Shown: positions 5,378 to 13,058, counted from the first letter of the stretch. The stretch is 13,851 nt of DNA from Flavisolibacter sp. (GCA_025936195.1 JAICTW010000008.1:1-13851); one strand, 5' to 3'. The notes: generated from the sequence alone by a model not told the origin. Numbers and translations: made by a program.

Positions 5378-7324
5378 TCAGTTTGAATTCACGACAGCTT
5401 CTTCCCCATACATCTGATCGCTAAATTTTAATGAGGGTGAAGAAATGAATTCACCCAACCCAAGACGGTTCCACTTTTCATCAACAGCTTTGATGATTTC
5501 ATCGTTGGATACAATGATGTTAGGCCAGTCTCTTTGGAAGTTATCGAACTCTTTTGTTTTGATGGTCCCATCGAATCCTATGCAATTTGTAGTTTCCTGT
5601 TGATATAGTATATGATCTCTTTTCGGATCGAGATTGTTACAGAAACGCCATAGTGCAACCGGAAGATCATTGGCATTAACCGTATGCTCCACGTACAGGA
5701 TCATCTTCACACCTGCTACTTCTTTCTGCTTACAAATTTGTTGATGTAGTTCACGAATATGTCCTCTCCTGTTTTTTTCAACGGAAAGAATTAAAACAGG
5801 AATTTCTTTTTGGAGTAATGAATGATTGACGGCTTTTATTTCTTCAAATTGCTTCAATGCATTTTCAATTTCCAACGGCGAACTGCAAACTGCAAACTGC
5901 AAACTCTCTTCTTTCTCTTCTTCAAACTTTTGGGTACCATCAATGCACATCTTACCACCAAATCCCAGCTTACTGCAACTATGATCCAAAACATCCATCG
6001 GACCTTGTGAGAAATAAATATCTGTTGCAGGATTCAAATTTTTAAAAACATCTCTCGCCAGCTTTTCATACTCTGTTATTTTAAAATCTTCGGACGACTG
6101 CTCCTTGCTCTTTTGGAGAGTAGTTGGGGGTGAGGTCAATACCAAAATCTTGTTGAACATCATTTGCCCTGCTCCCCACATGGCATTCATTACTTTTTGC
6201 CCCTGCCCTGCATATTCTTTTTTGATCTGTGCGATTACCAGATTATGGAACACACCTTCAATAGGCATGTCCATATCCATGATCTCAGGCACCATGGTCA
6301 TTTTCATCGGTGCCAAAAAAATTCGTTCGGTTGCTTTGCCCAGCCAGGCATCTTCCTGCGGAGGAATACCAACAATGGTTGCAGGATAAACAGCATTTTG
6401 TTTATGTGTAATGCAGGTGATGTGAAAACGTGGATACCAATCCGGCAGAGAATAATAACCGGTGTGATCGCCAAAGGGTCCTTCCCAGATCATTTCATCA
6501 TTCGGATCAACATAACCTTCGATCACAAAATCGGCATCAGCAGGAACTTCAATTTCAGGTTGCGTAACGCATTTCACCAGTTCCACTTTTTTCTTGCGAA
6601 GAAATCCAGCGAGCATGTATTCATCCACATTCTCCGGCAAAGGAGCTGTGGCTGAATAGGCATAAACCGGATCGCCACCCAATGCCACTGCCACTGGCAT
6701 TTTCTTTCCCAGTTTTTTGTATTCATTAAAATGCTTTGCAGATACTTTGTGTTTGTGCCAGTGCATTCCCGTTAGTGTTGGCCCAAACACTTGCATTCGG
6801 TACATGCCTACGTTACGAGTATTGTTATTCGGGTCTTTTGTATGAATGATAGGAAGTGTTACAAATGGGCCACCATCTTTTGGCCAGCAGGTAATGACAG
6901 GAAGTTGGGTGATGTCGGGTTCTTTCATAATCACCTGCTGACATTCGCCCCTTCCAGTTTTTACTTTGGGCATCCAGCTTGCAAACCGATTGAGCTTTGG
7001 AAGCAATTTTAATTTATCAACAATGCTCTCCTTCGGCGAAGCCAGTAAGTGAAAAAGGTTTTCAATTTCCTTTGACACATCATCCAGCTCGTTTACGCCA
7101 AGCGCCAAACACATTCTTCTTTCGCTTCCGTATGCATTCATCAACACCGGAAAATCATAACCTGTGTTTTCAAACAACAATGCTTTTCCTCCGCCGCTTG
7201 TTTTGCTGATACGATCGGTGATCTCTGAAATTTCTAACCTGGGATTTACATATTCTTTTATGCGGACCAGCTCTCCTTCCCTTTCCAGTACATCAATAAA
7301 CTGCTGAAGATTTTTATACGCCAT
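5378..7324 (-). CDS. UbiD-family (prenylated-FMN) decarboxylase, probably for menaquinone synthesis
   Basis: UbiD enzymes use prenylated FMN and Mn/K to remove aryl carboxylates. In Bacteroidota, which use menaquinone, long homologues are usually annotated as menaquinone-biosynthesis decarboxylases; the substrate here is inferred. Family signs, by residue: 1-24 MAYKNLQQFIDVLEREGELV; 170-181 RNVGMYRMQVFG with the Asn171 metal ligand; the His cluster 188-192; Glu269 in FVIEGYVDP; 281-292 EGPFGDHTGYYS; 351-367 MDMPIEGVFHNLVIAQI; 439-457 SQGPMDVLDHSCSKLGFGG; 560-570 RFCNNLDPKRD; 584-590 FDGTIKT. The protein has 648 residues, longer than E. coli UbiD (497) because of the Bacteroidota-type C-terminal region. 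Two odd low-conservation segments, residues 397-412 and 474-483, coincide with repeat DNA. It lies 38 nt downstream of the DUF6089 gene on the same strand but has its own -7 box. No ubiX partner is in the window. Confidence 0.92.
   Translation of the reverse strand: MAYKNLQQFIDVLEREGELVRIKEYVNPRLEISEITDRISKTSGGGKALLFENTGYDFPVLMNAYGSERRMCLALGVNELDDVSKEIENLFHLLASPKESIVDKLKLLPKLNRFASWMPKVKTGRGECQQVIMKEPDITQLPVITCWPKDGGPFVTLPIIHTKDPNNNTRNVGMYRMQVFGPTLTGMHWHKHKVSAKHFNEYKKLGKKMPVAVALGGDPVYAYSATAPLPENVDEYMLAGFLRKKKVELVKCVTQPEIEVPADADFVIEGYVDPNDEMIWEGPFGDHTGYYSLPDWYPRFHITCITHKQNAVYPATIVGIPPQEDAWLGKATERIFLAPMKMTMVPEIMDMDMPIEGVFHNLVIAQIKKEYAGQGQKVMNAMWGAGQMMFNKILVLTSPPTTLQKSKEQSSEDFKITEYEKLARDVFKNLNPATDIYFSQGPMDVLDHSCSKLGFGGKMCIDGTQKFEEEKEESLQFAVCSSPLEIENALKQFEEIKAVNHSLLQKEIPVLILSVEKNRRGHIRELHQQICKQKEVAGVKMILYVEHTVNANDLPVALWRFCNNLDPKRDHILYQQETTNCIGFDGTIKTKEFDNFQRDWPNIIVSNDEIIKAVDEKWNRLGLGEFISSPSLKFSDQMYGEEAVVNSN
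5881..5905 (+). repeat. Heptanucleotide tandem repeat (AACTGCA x3.6) inside ubiD
   Basis: AACTGCA is repeated three times perfectly, plus AACT, over 25 bp within the ubiD coding region. The encoded stretch is ESLQFAVCSSP (about residues 473-483). Three units equal seven codons, so the present copy number keeps the frame; gain or loss of one unit would shift it. Confidence 0.85.
6108..6135 (-). repeat. CCTCACCCCCAAC / CTCTCC repeat copy inside ubiD
   Basis: On the ubiD coding strand CCTCACCCCCAAC (6123-6135) and CTCTCCAAAAGAG (6108-6120) resemble the intergenic element at 5112-5172. They encode SPPTTLQKSKE (about residues 398-408), a segment between the well conserved FNKILVLT and YEKLARDVFKNLNP blocks where relatives have a short loop. 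Confidence 0.45.
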
Positions 7325-7331
7325 CAGTTTG

Positions 7332-7339
7332 CAAAAGTA
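7332..7339 (-). promoter_or_regulatory. Putative -7 promoter box of ubiD (TACTTTTG)
   Basis: TACTTTTG is a perfect TAnnTTTG match on the coding strand, only 7 nt before the ubiD ATG. Two 8-bp units (TTCATAAG, TTCATCAG) precede it at 7343-7358. The short distance implies an almost leaderless transcript if the box is used. Confidence 0.45.
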
Positions 7340-7362
7340 GCACTGATGAACTTATGAAATGT

Positions 7363-8241
7363 TTAAAAAACGGTGGGACAGCCATAGCGTTTTTTCTTTC
7401 CGGCAGGACTGTTGTAAACCCTTTCCCTCTGATTTTTGTCAGGAAGGAAGAAAGTCAAATGAATACCACTGAAATAATAATAGTCTTTGTATTTGGGACT
7501 TCCTCTTGTAATTCCTTTTTGCGGATAAACAGGATCGCCTTCAGGCAATTCATCTTCACGGTAAGAAAGATCAACCGCTTCCTGTCCCTTTGCCGTTAGC
7601 AGGTCATTGGGATCCGCATAATTGCCGCTTACATCATCTAAATAATCCGTGAACAATTTTCGTAATCCAATTTCAAGTGCTATGCGCATATTCGGACTGA
7701 TGGCGTATTTTATGCCTCCGCCAAAAGGGAGTGCCAATTGCGTCAGGGAATAAGGCTTTTGAGGATAACCGCTTAGGCCTTCACCCTCGGTACTTAACGG
7801 TTGCAAATACACTTTCTGGTTTTGCTGATCGAATGTGTATGGATTGAAATGATAAACGGCCAATCCGCCAAACAGGTAAGGCGACCAGCGTCTTACATTC
7901 ATGCTGAAAGTACTGAACTCGCCAACTACACTGAATTCGGTAATGTGCGATTGAAAACTAAGATTGCGAAGACGCAAATCTTCCTGTGTGTTGAGACTGT
8001 CTGCGCCGGCTATTTTCCCATACGTAAATCCTGCTCTGAGGTTAATGCGGGGAGAAAGCTGGTATCCGGCTGTTAATCCAATGGCAACTCCGGAATTCCG
8101 GTAAGGCTTCTCGTTGATATCGCCAACATAATTAGAAATTCCACCAAACACACCGATCTGCACCTGGCTTTTGGCCAAAATGGCAAAGGATAAAAACAAA
8201 AACAGCGGAAGAACTTTTCTCATCTGACGAATTTGTTCCAT
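7363..8241 (-). CDS. DUF6089-type outer-membrane beta-barrel protein
   Basis: A 292-residue secreted protein with a Sec signal peptide: the hydrophobic core LPLFLFLSFAILA is followed by KSQ with likely cleavage before VQIGVFGG. The rest alternates in barrel style: QIGVFGGISNYVGDIN, SGVAIGLTAGYQLSPRINLRA, SPYLFGGLAVYHFNP, LALPFGGGIKYAISPN, MRIALEIGLRKLFTDYLDDVS and YYYFSGIHLTFFLP near the end. NYVGDIN, TDYLDDVSG.Y and the terminal KKKRYGCP fit the Bacteroidota family I know as DUF6089, whose relatives include PorG of the type IX secretion system; a PorG role here is not shown. The ATG at 8241 is annotated, but Met7 (8223) gives a better signal-peptide n-region (MRKVLPL) and a normal distance to the -7 box. 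ubiD follows after 38 nt. Confidence 0.75.
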   Translation of the reverse strand: MEQIRQMRKVLPLFLFLSFAILAKSQVQIGVFGGISNYVGDINEKPYRNSGVAIGLTAGYQLSPRINLRAGFTYGKIAGADSLNTQEDLRLRNLSFQSHITEFSVVGEFSTFSMNVRRWSPYLFGGLAVYHFNPYTFDQQNQKVYLQPLSTEGEGLSGYPQKPYSLTQLALPFGGGIKYAISPNMRIALEIGLRKLFTDYLDDVSGNYADPNDLLTAKGQEAVDLSYREDELPEGDPVYPQKGITRGSPKYKDYYYFSGIHLTFFLPDKNQRERVYNSPAGKKKRYGCPTVF

Positions 8242-8248
8242 TGGTTAA

Positions 8249-8256
8249 CAAATTTA
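8249..8256 (-). promoter_or_regulatory. Putative -7 promoter box of the DUF6089 gene (TAAATTTG)
   Basis: TAAATTTG is a perfect TAnnTTTG match on the minus strand. It lies 7 nt before the ATG at 8241 but 25 nt before the alternative ATG at 8223, which favours the shorter protein if transcription starts here. Confidence 0.45.
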
Positions 8257-8424
8257 AGGCCGATTTATTGCGTTGCTTACTGCAAAATGAATGAAACTTA
8301 TTAATAACTGATATTATTGATAAAGAAATTCGGATAAGAATTGGATTGCTTCAATTTTCCCGTTTACATAAAATCGCTCGAAAGCAAAATCGAATTCTCT
8401 ATTTTAGTGCAAAATCAATTTTAC

Positions 8425-10476
8425 ATGCGTATTCTTTTTTTTAGTACTGCACTGGCGACGCTTGTTGCCGGCTGCAATAACAGTTCTATGGTTAAGAATT
8501 CTGAAGATTCTGCAATCAACAAAAAAGATGTTTTGGCTAAAAACATGGATTCCTCTGCAAGTCCTTCACAGGATTTTTATTTATATGCCAACGGAGGCTG
8601 GATCAAAAACAATCCTATTCCTGCCGAATACGGAAGCTGGGGCATCTGGAATGAAGTGATTGATGAAAACCTCAAACGCCTGCGCATCATTAGCGAAAAA
8701 GCGGATTCCGCAAAAGCAGCGCAGGGAACTGCACAGCAAAAGATCGGCGATTTTTGGCTAACGGCAATGGATAGTGCCAAAATTGAACAACAAGGCTTAT
8801 CGCCATTGCAACCTTATCTTGACAAGATCAATTCCATTACTGACGTCAATTCTTTGGTGGCAACCGTAGCCGAATTAAAAACCATCGGTTCTTCCACTTT
8901 GTTCCGTGATTATGCAACACAGGACGATAAGAAGAGCGATGTCATGATCTATAAATTATCACAAGGCGGAATTGGTTTGCCCGAAAGAGAATATTATTTC
9001 CGCAATGATTCCGCTACGGTGAACATTCGCAATGAATATGTAAAATACATCACGAAGATTTTGACCTTGTCGGGTGAAGACAGTACGAAAGCCGGAGCCT
9101 CTGCAAAAAATATTCTGGCATTGGAAACCAAGCTGGCGCAGAACTCACGCAAGCTGGCCGACCTGCGTGACCCGTATAAGAACTACAATAAAATGGCGAT
9201 TACCGATCTGCCGAAACTTTCTTCCAACATCAACTGGACAAATTATTTGAATACTACAGGAGTGAAGAACATTGATTCGGTGATTGTGGGCCAGCCGGAA
9301 TTTTTTAAAGCGCTGAACACCATTTTACAATCCACTCCAATTGATGTTTGGAAAGCCGATCTGAAGTTTAATCTCATTTCTGATTTTGCCGGCGCCTTAC
9401 CAGAGCAATACGGCATTGCTGCATTTAACTTTTCAAAATTATTAAGTGGTGCGAAGGAAAGAAGTCCGAGATGGAAACGTGCCATTCGCCAGGAAGAAAA
9501 TTCAATAGGAGAATTATTGGGACAATTGTATGTAAAAGAATATTTCAGCGAGAAAGCAAAGGAACGTTATTCCAATTTGGTGGAAGCCATTCGCAGCGCC
9601 TTGCACGATCGCATCAGCAGGTTAACCTGGATGAGCGATAGCACCAAACAAAAGGCGTATGTGAAGTTAGCCGCTATGAAAAAGAAAGTTGGCTATCCGG
9701 ATAAATGGAAAGATTTTTCTGCCATGCAGATCGGAAGAGAAAGCTATGTTCAGAATTTGATCAACGCCAACAACTGGTGGCATAATTATAACATGAACAA
9801 ATTAGGCAAGCCGGTTGACCGTGATGAATGGGATATGACGCCACAAACCTATAATGCGTATTACAATCCATCCAACAACGAGATTGTTTTGCCTGCAGGC
9901 ATTTTTACAGTTCCGGGTTACAGAGATGAAGAGTTAGATGATGCAACAGTTTATGGTTATGCTGGAGCGTCTACGATTGGTCATGAGATCACACATGGAT
10001 TTGATGATGAAGGAAGGCAGTTTGATGAGAAAGGAAATTTAAAAAGCTGGTGGACCAAAAAAGACGAAGAGGAATTTAATAAAAGAGCACAGGTGATGGT
10101 GAAACAGTTTGATGCTTACGAACCCATCAAAGGTTATCATATAAATGGCAAGGCAACACTGGGTGAAAACATTGCCGATCTTGGCGGTGTTTTATTGGGA
10201 ATAGAAGCTTTTAAAAAAACGGAGCAATACAAGAAAGGAGAGAAAACAGCAGGCCTCACTCCTATGCAACGCTTTTTTATGGGCTATGCCTTAGGATGGG
10301 TAGGCAGTGAAACCGATGCTGCTTTAAGAAGCCAGTTGTTGCGTGATGTGCATTCTCCGGCTAAATACAGAGTGAACGGGCCTTTTGTGGACGTGGATGA
10401 TTTTTATCCAACGTTCAATATTCAACCCGGAACAACGATGTATAGAGCGGATAGTTTGAGAGTGAGGATTTGGTAG
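8425..10476 (+). CDS. pepO: M13 (neprilysin/PepO) family metallopeptidase, lipoprotein
   Basis: A zinc endopeptidase that cuts oligopeptides in the periplasm or at the cell surface. From ATG 8425 the 683-residue protein starts MRILFFSTALATLVAGCNN: a lipoprotein signal with lipobox LVAGC and Cys17 as the lipidated residue. The frame is open upstream to a TTG at 8341, but that would add 28 residues in front of the signal, so 8425 is preferred. The N-terminal M13 domain runs from about 45 (PSQDFYLYANGGWIKNNPIP) to 400. The peptidase domain has NAYYNPSNNEIVLPAGI (477-493), the zinc motif HEITH (520-524) with catalytic Glu521, and the third ligand in ENIADLGG (581-588). C-terminal FMGYALGWVGSE, VHSPAKYRVNGP and the final Trp are family features. 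It is divergent from the DUF6089 gene. A weak box TATTTTAG (8400-8407) lies 17 nt before the ATG. Confidence 0.93.
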   Translation: MRILFFSTALATLVAGCNNSSMVKNSEDSAINKKDVLAKNMDSSASPSQDFYLYANGGWIKNNPIPAEYGSWGIWNEVIDENLKRLRIISEKADSAKAAQGTAQQKIGDFWLTAMDSAKIEQQGLSPLQPYLDKINSITDVNSLVATVAELKTIGSSTLFRDYATQDDKKSDVMIYKLSQGGIGLPEREYYFRNDSATVNIRNEYVKYITKILTLSGEDSTKAGASAKNILALETKLAQNSRKLADLRDPYKNYNKMAITDLPKLSSNINWTNYLNTTGVKNIDSVIVGQPEFFKALNTILQSTPIDVWKADLKFNLISDFAGALPEQYGIAAFNFSKLLSGAKERSPRWKRAIRQEENSIGELLGQLYVKEYFSEKAKERYSNLVEAIRSALHDRISRLTWMSDSTKQKAYVKLAAMKKKVGYPDKWKDFSAMQIGRESYVQNLINANNWWHNYNMNKLGKPVDRDEWDMTPQTYNAYYNPSNNEIVLPAGIFTVPGYRDEELDDATVYGYAGASTIGHEITHGFDDEGRQFDEKGNLKSWWTKKDEEEFNKRAQVMVKQFDAYEPIKGYHINGKATLGENIADLGGVLLGIEAFKKTEQYKKGEKTAGLTPMQRFFMGYALGWVGSETDAALRSQLLRDVHSPAKYRVNGPFVDVDDFYPTFNIQPGTTMYRADSLRVRIW

Positions 10477-10486
10477 GCCCATCCGG

Positions 10487-10503
10487 CCTTCCCGGTGGGA
10501 AGG
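10487..10503 (+). terminator. Hairpin after pepO (CCTTCCC-GGT-GGGAAGG)
   Basis: A perfect 7-bp GC-rich stem with a 3-nt loop begins 10 nt after the pepO stop. The position suits a terminator, but there is no T run after it, so it may equally be a dispersed hairpin repeat that blocks read-through or stabilises the transcript end. Confidence 0.4.
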
Positions 10504-10543
10504 AGATCAGTGCACAAGGCCAGCTTACTTGACGATAACAAAA

Positions 10544-10570
10544 GCTCTCAAGGTTCTCAAGCTTTGAAAG
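10544..10570 (+). repeat. Degenerate 9-bp tandem repeat (GCTCTCAAG, GTTCTCAAG, CTTTGAAAG)
   Basis: Three drifted 9-bp units lie in the spacer between the convergent pepO and epimerase genes, ending in the nested palindrome GAAAGCTTTC (10566-10575). Same style as the 7-8 bp arrays elsewhere in the window. Confidence 0.5.
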
Positions 10571-10598
10571 CTTTCATTTCTATAGTGAATGTGAACTA

Positions 10599-11654
10599 TT
10601 AGTGTCTGTGCGATTGCAAAGTCCCTCCACCGGAGGGATTTAGGGAGGCTTGAATACCCAAGCCCGGATTGTTTGACGTCAAAATCCTTCCATCATTTTC
10701 ATACGTTAAGCCTGTTGCAAGATCGTCTTCCAATAACAAAGGGCCATCAGCATCTACATAATCAATCAAAGGCATCAAATGTGCAATAGCAGCAGAGCCG
10801 ATTGTTGATTCATTCATGGCCCCGATCATTACGCCCATATTCAATTCTCTTGCTCGTTTGATCATTCGTAGTGCAGGCGTAATGCCGCTACATTTGGTGA
10901 GCTTGATATTGATTCCATGAAAATGATTGTGGCATTTCTCCACGTCTTCTTCATGCACACAGGCTTCATCGGCAAACAAAGGCAAAGGCGAACGTTCGTA
11001 CAACCATTTCATTCCGTCCCAATCATCTTTCGCTAAAGGTTGTTCTATGAATTCCACTCCCAGATTTTTAAATGCATTTATCTTCTCTAAGGCTTCCTCT
11101 GCTTTCCATGCGGAGTTGGCATCAATGCGAAAAACAGAATCGGTGTATTTCCGCAATTGTTCAATGATCTCGATGTCTTTGTCTGTTCCCAACTTGATCT
11201 TATAAATGGGCCAGGTCTTTTCTTTTAATTTCTCCACCATTTTTTCAACGGTATCAATGCCGATCGTATAATCGCATCTTGGATCTTTGGGCTGTGCAGG
11301 CATCCAGAATTCTTTCAATGGTTTTTTCTTCATCTTGCCATAAATATCCCAGCCTGCAATATCCAGTGCACAAACCAAAAAACTGTTGTTCGGAAACAAA
11401 TGATGACAGTAATGCCACCAGCGATCCGGTTCGGTGAAAGCAAATTTTTCAACAAAGATTTTTTTGCGTTCCAGGTCTTCGATCATTTTTTCAACCGGAA
11501 TATTATAATAAGAAATGGCAGGTGCTTCGCCATAACCTTTCCAATTTAAAAATTCCAATTCCACAACCAATGTGGGCTGATGGGTTTTTGTTCCTCTGGA
11601 AATGGTAAATGGATGCCGGAATTTGAGATTGTAGCTTTTGTAAGTAATTTTCAT
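10599..11654 (-). CDS. Dipeptide epimerase (L-Ala-D/L-Glu epimerase type, enolase superfamily)
   Basis: An enolase-superfamily enzyme of the muconate-lactonizing subgroup that racemizes a dipeptide alpha carbon, classically L-Ala-D-Glu from murein recycling; the exact dipeptide is not proven. The N-terminal capping domain is residues 1-120 (MKITYKSYNLKFRHPFTISR with the substrate loop RGTKTHQPTLVVELE). The barrel shows Lys152 and Lys154 in YKIKLG, metal ligands Asp178 (RIDANSAW), Glu204 (FIEQPL) and Asp229 (FADEAC), and Lys251 in NIKLTKCSG. The DxD substrate motif is Asp301/Asp303 in YVDADGPLLLEDD. The normal protein probably ends near GLGIQA (about 336). The last ~15 residues (SLNPSGGGTLQSHRH) are encoded by a hairpin repeat, so the natural C-terminus seems replaced. 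It lies 70 nt downstream of the membrane-protein gene, with an inverted repeat between, and converges with pepO. Confidence 0.9.
   Translation of the reverse strand: MKITYKSYNLKFRHPFTISRGTKTHQPTLVVELEFLNWKGYGEAPAISYYNIPVEKMIEDLERKKIFVEKFAFTEPDRWWHYCHHLFPNNSFLVCALDIAGWDIYGKMKKKPLKEFWMPAQPKDPRCDYTIGIDTVEKMVEKLKEKTWPIYKIKLGTDKDIEIIEQLRKYTDSVFRIDANSAWKAEEALEKINAFKNLGVEFIEQPLAKDDWDGMKWLYERSPLPLFADEACVHEEDVEKCHNHFHGINIKLTKCSGITPALRMIKRARELNMGVMIGAMNESTIGSAAIAHLMPLIDYVDADGPLLLEDDLATGLTYENDGRILTSNNPGLGIQASLNPSGGGTLQSHRH
10622..10649. repeat. Hairpin repeat in the 3' end of the dipeptide epimerase gene
   Basis: TCCCTCC-ACC-GGAGGGA (10622-10638) is a perfect 7-bp stem with a 3-nt loop, followed by TTTAGGGAGGC, a second copy of the GGGAGG arm. 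It lies inside the reading frame and supplies the last codons of the epimerase. The structure is typical of short dispersed palindromic repeats. Confidence 0.65.
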
Positions 11655-11692
11655 CGTGTGAAAAGAAATGCAATTTACTCACTTATCGAAAA

Positions 11693-11709
11693 CGAATGAC
11701 AATCATTCG
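11693..11709 (-). terminator. Inverted repeat CGAATGA-N3-TCATTCG followed by TTTT on the minus strand
   Basis: A perfect 7-bp stem with a 3-nt loop and a following TTTTC on the minus strand, 15 nt after the stop of the membrane-protein gene and about 40 nt before the epimerase start. It could terminate the upstream gene or be an operator for the epimerase. The stem is only moderately stable. Confidence 0.4.
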
Positions 11710-11724
11710 AAAAGCCCGTTACCG

Positions 11725-12219
11725 TTAATCACACACTCCTAATCTTTTCAATACTTCATAAACCTCTTCCTGTCTTTGAGTAGCAATCAAAACCTTGTTA
11801 CCGTTCCTGAAAATAATTTGAATGCCTGTATTCCCTCCCATAATATAACCCACGCCTCGCTGACTAACACGAAGTCCCCAGCCGAAATATTCTTTCAAAG
11901 CATTATACTCTCTTATGTACACTTCGGAAATATCTGTCCAATAAAATTTTGAGAACGGAGACTGCCATGGAGGAAAACGAACGTAAATACCATCCGTTCT
12001 TATTTGCATGATAAGTTTTGACGCTAAAATGATATTGACAATTATTAAAACCGGGAGAATGGTAATCAGCACCAAATTAAAATCAGTCATTACACCTTTT
12101 TGAAGAGTAAGATTTACGATCACTGCAGCCAAAATAATTCCCAGCAAGACTTTCAGGAAATCACGTAACGGCTTTCCTGAGAATTGCTGCACTTCTTCAA
12201 AAAGAATTTCTGTTTCCAT
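11725..12219 (-). CDS. Small two-helix membrane protein with a PH-like soluble domain, function unknown
   Basis: A 164-residue protein I cannot assign to a characterised family. After a short cytoplasmic lead (METEILFEEVQQFSGKPLRD) there are two membrane segments, about 21-38 (FLKVLLGIILAAVIVNLT) and 47-70 (FNLVLITILPVLIIVNIILAS). The rest is a beta-rich soluble domain of about 90 residues (LIMQIRTDGIYVRFPPWQ, FYWTDISEVYIREYNAL, GIQIIFRNGNKVLIATQR) ending in the helix EEVYEVLKRLGV. This layout resembles bacterial PH-like membrane proteins of the DUF6141 kind; that link is from memory and tentative. ATG 12219 is supported by a -7 box 17 nt upstream. Confidence 0.75.
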   Translation of the reverse strand: METEILFEEVQQFSGKPLRDFLKVLLGIILAAVIVNLTLQKGVMTDFNLVLITILPVLIIVNIILASKLIMQIRTDGIYVRFPPWQSPFSKFYWTDISEVYIREYNALKEYFGWGLRVSQRGVGYIMGGNTGIQIIFRNGNKVLIATQRQEEVYEVLKRLGVCD

Positions 12220-12236
12220 TTGATCTGCTGATTAAG

Positions 12237-12244
12237 CAAAATTA
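12237..12244 (-). promoter_or_regulatory. Putative -7 promoter box of the membrane-protein gene (TAATTTTG)
   Basis: TAATTTTG is a perfect TAnnTTTG match on the minus strand, 17 nt before the ATG. No TTG is found at the usual -33 distance. Confidence 0.5.
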
Positions 12245-12374
12245 AAAATGATGCCTGCTCCACTGCATGCTGCAGAAAACAAATAATAATACAGATTACT
12301 GCATCAATAAAATCTGATTGCTTTAAAGACTTTAAAACCAGGACGTTTCTCAGGTCTAATTCTGTCCGTCTTTA

Positions 12375-13058
12375 TTAGGAGGGCAGGGAAAGTGCCCAAT
12401 CAACCGGATCAATTCCCTGCTTCATCAAATAGCTGTTTGTTTTTGAAAAATGCCGGCAGCCAAAAAAACCATGACTTGCCGAAAGAGGGGAAGGATGCGC
12501 TGCTTTCAAAATGTGATGTTTTTTCGTGTCAATCAATTCTGTTTTCTCCTGCGCAAATTTTCCCCATAATAAAAACACCACATGTTCTCTTAACTCCGAA
12601 ACTTTACTGATCACGCAATTAGTAAAAATCTGCCAGCCGATTTTAGAATGGCTCATGGGTTCACCGGCACGAACGGTTAATGATGCATTCAATAATAGCA
12701 CGCCTTCATCGGCCCATTTGGTGAGATCACCGTTTTTAGAAATGGGCACACCCACATCATCATGCAGCTCTTTAAAAATATTCACTAATGATGGAGGAGG
12801 CGGAATGCCTTTCGGAACAGAAAAGCTTAGTCCCATAGCTTGCCCGGGACCATGATAAGGGTCCTGTCCGAGTATGACCACTTTTACATGATCAATTGGT
12901 GTATGCTTAAAAGCATTAAAGATGAGCGGCCCCGGAGGATAGATTGTTTTGCCTTGTTCCCTTTCTGTTTTTAAATGTTCGACGATTTGTTTGAAATATG
13001 GTTTCTTAAATTCATCCTCCAGCACTTCCTTCCACGACTCTTCAATTTTTACATTCAT
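12375..13058 (-). CDS. ung: Uracil-DNA glycosylase, family 1
   Basis: Ung removes uracil from DNA as the first step of base-excision repair. From ATG 13058 the protein has 227 residues, the normal family size: MNVKIEESWKEVLEDEFKKP. The frame extends to a TTG at 13103, but the added residues (MYLFLSITSFFKCKK) are unlike the family and overlap repeat DNA, so 13058 is chosen. Motifs: catalytic Asp66 in VVILGQDPYHGPGQAMGLSF; PPPPSLVNIFKEL (87-99); LLLNASLTVR with Asn124; the uracil/leucine-loop motif AAHPSPLSASHGFFGCRHFS with His188. The product acts on chromosomal DNA in the cytoplasm and has no functional link to its neighbours. Its upstream region is filled with 7-8 bp tandem repeats; I found no convincing -7 box. 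Confidence 0.96.
   Translation of the reverse strand: MNVKIEESWKEVLEDEFKKPYFKQIVEHLKTEREQGKTIYPPGPLIFNAFKHTPIDHVKVVILGQDPYHGPGQAMGLSFSVPKGIPPPPSLVNIFKELHDDVGVPISKNGDLTKWADEGVLLLNASLTVRAGEPMSHSKIGWQIFTNCVISKVSELREHVVFLLWGKFAQEKTELIDTKKHHILKAAHPSPLSASHGFFGCRHFSKTNSYLMKQGIDPVDWALSLPS

Noticed and set aside
5822..7209. Several plus-strand open frames of 60-160 codons across ubiD
   Set aside because: All lie opposite conserved UbiD blocks, with Cys/His/Phe-rich compositions typical of antisense translation.
8341..8424. TTG start of pepO giving 28 extra N-terminal residues
   Set aside because: It would bury the lipoprotein signal; ATG 8425 places the lipobox Cys at residue 17.
11691..11710. Fur-box-like site (AATGACAATCATT)
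   Set aside because: Only partly similar to the Fur consensus, and it follows a gene with a T run, so a terminator reading is simpler; no iron genes are nearby.
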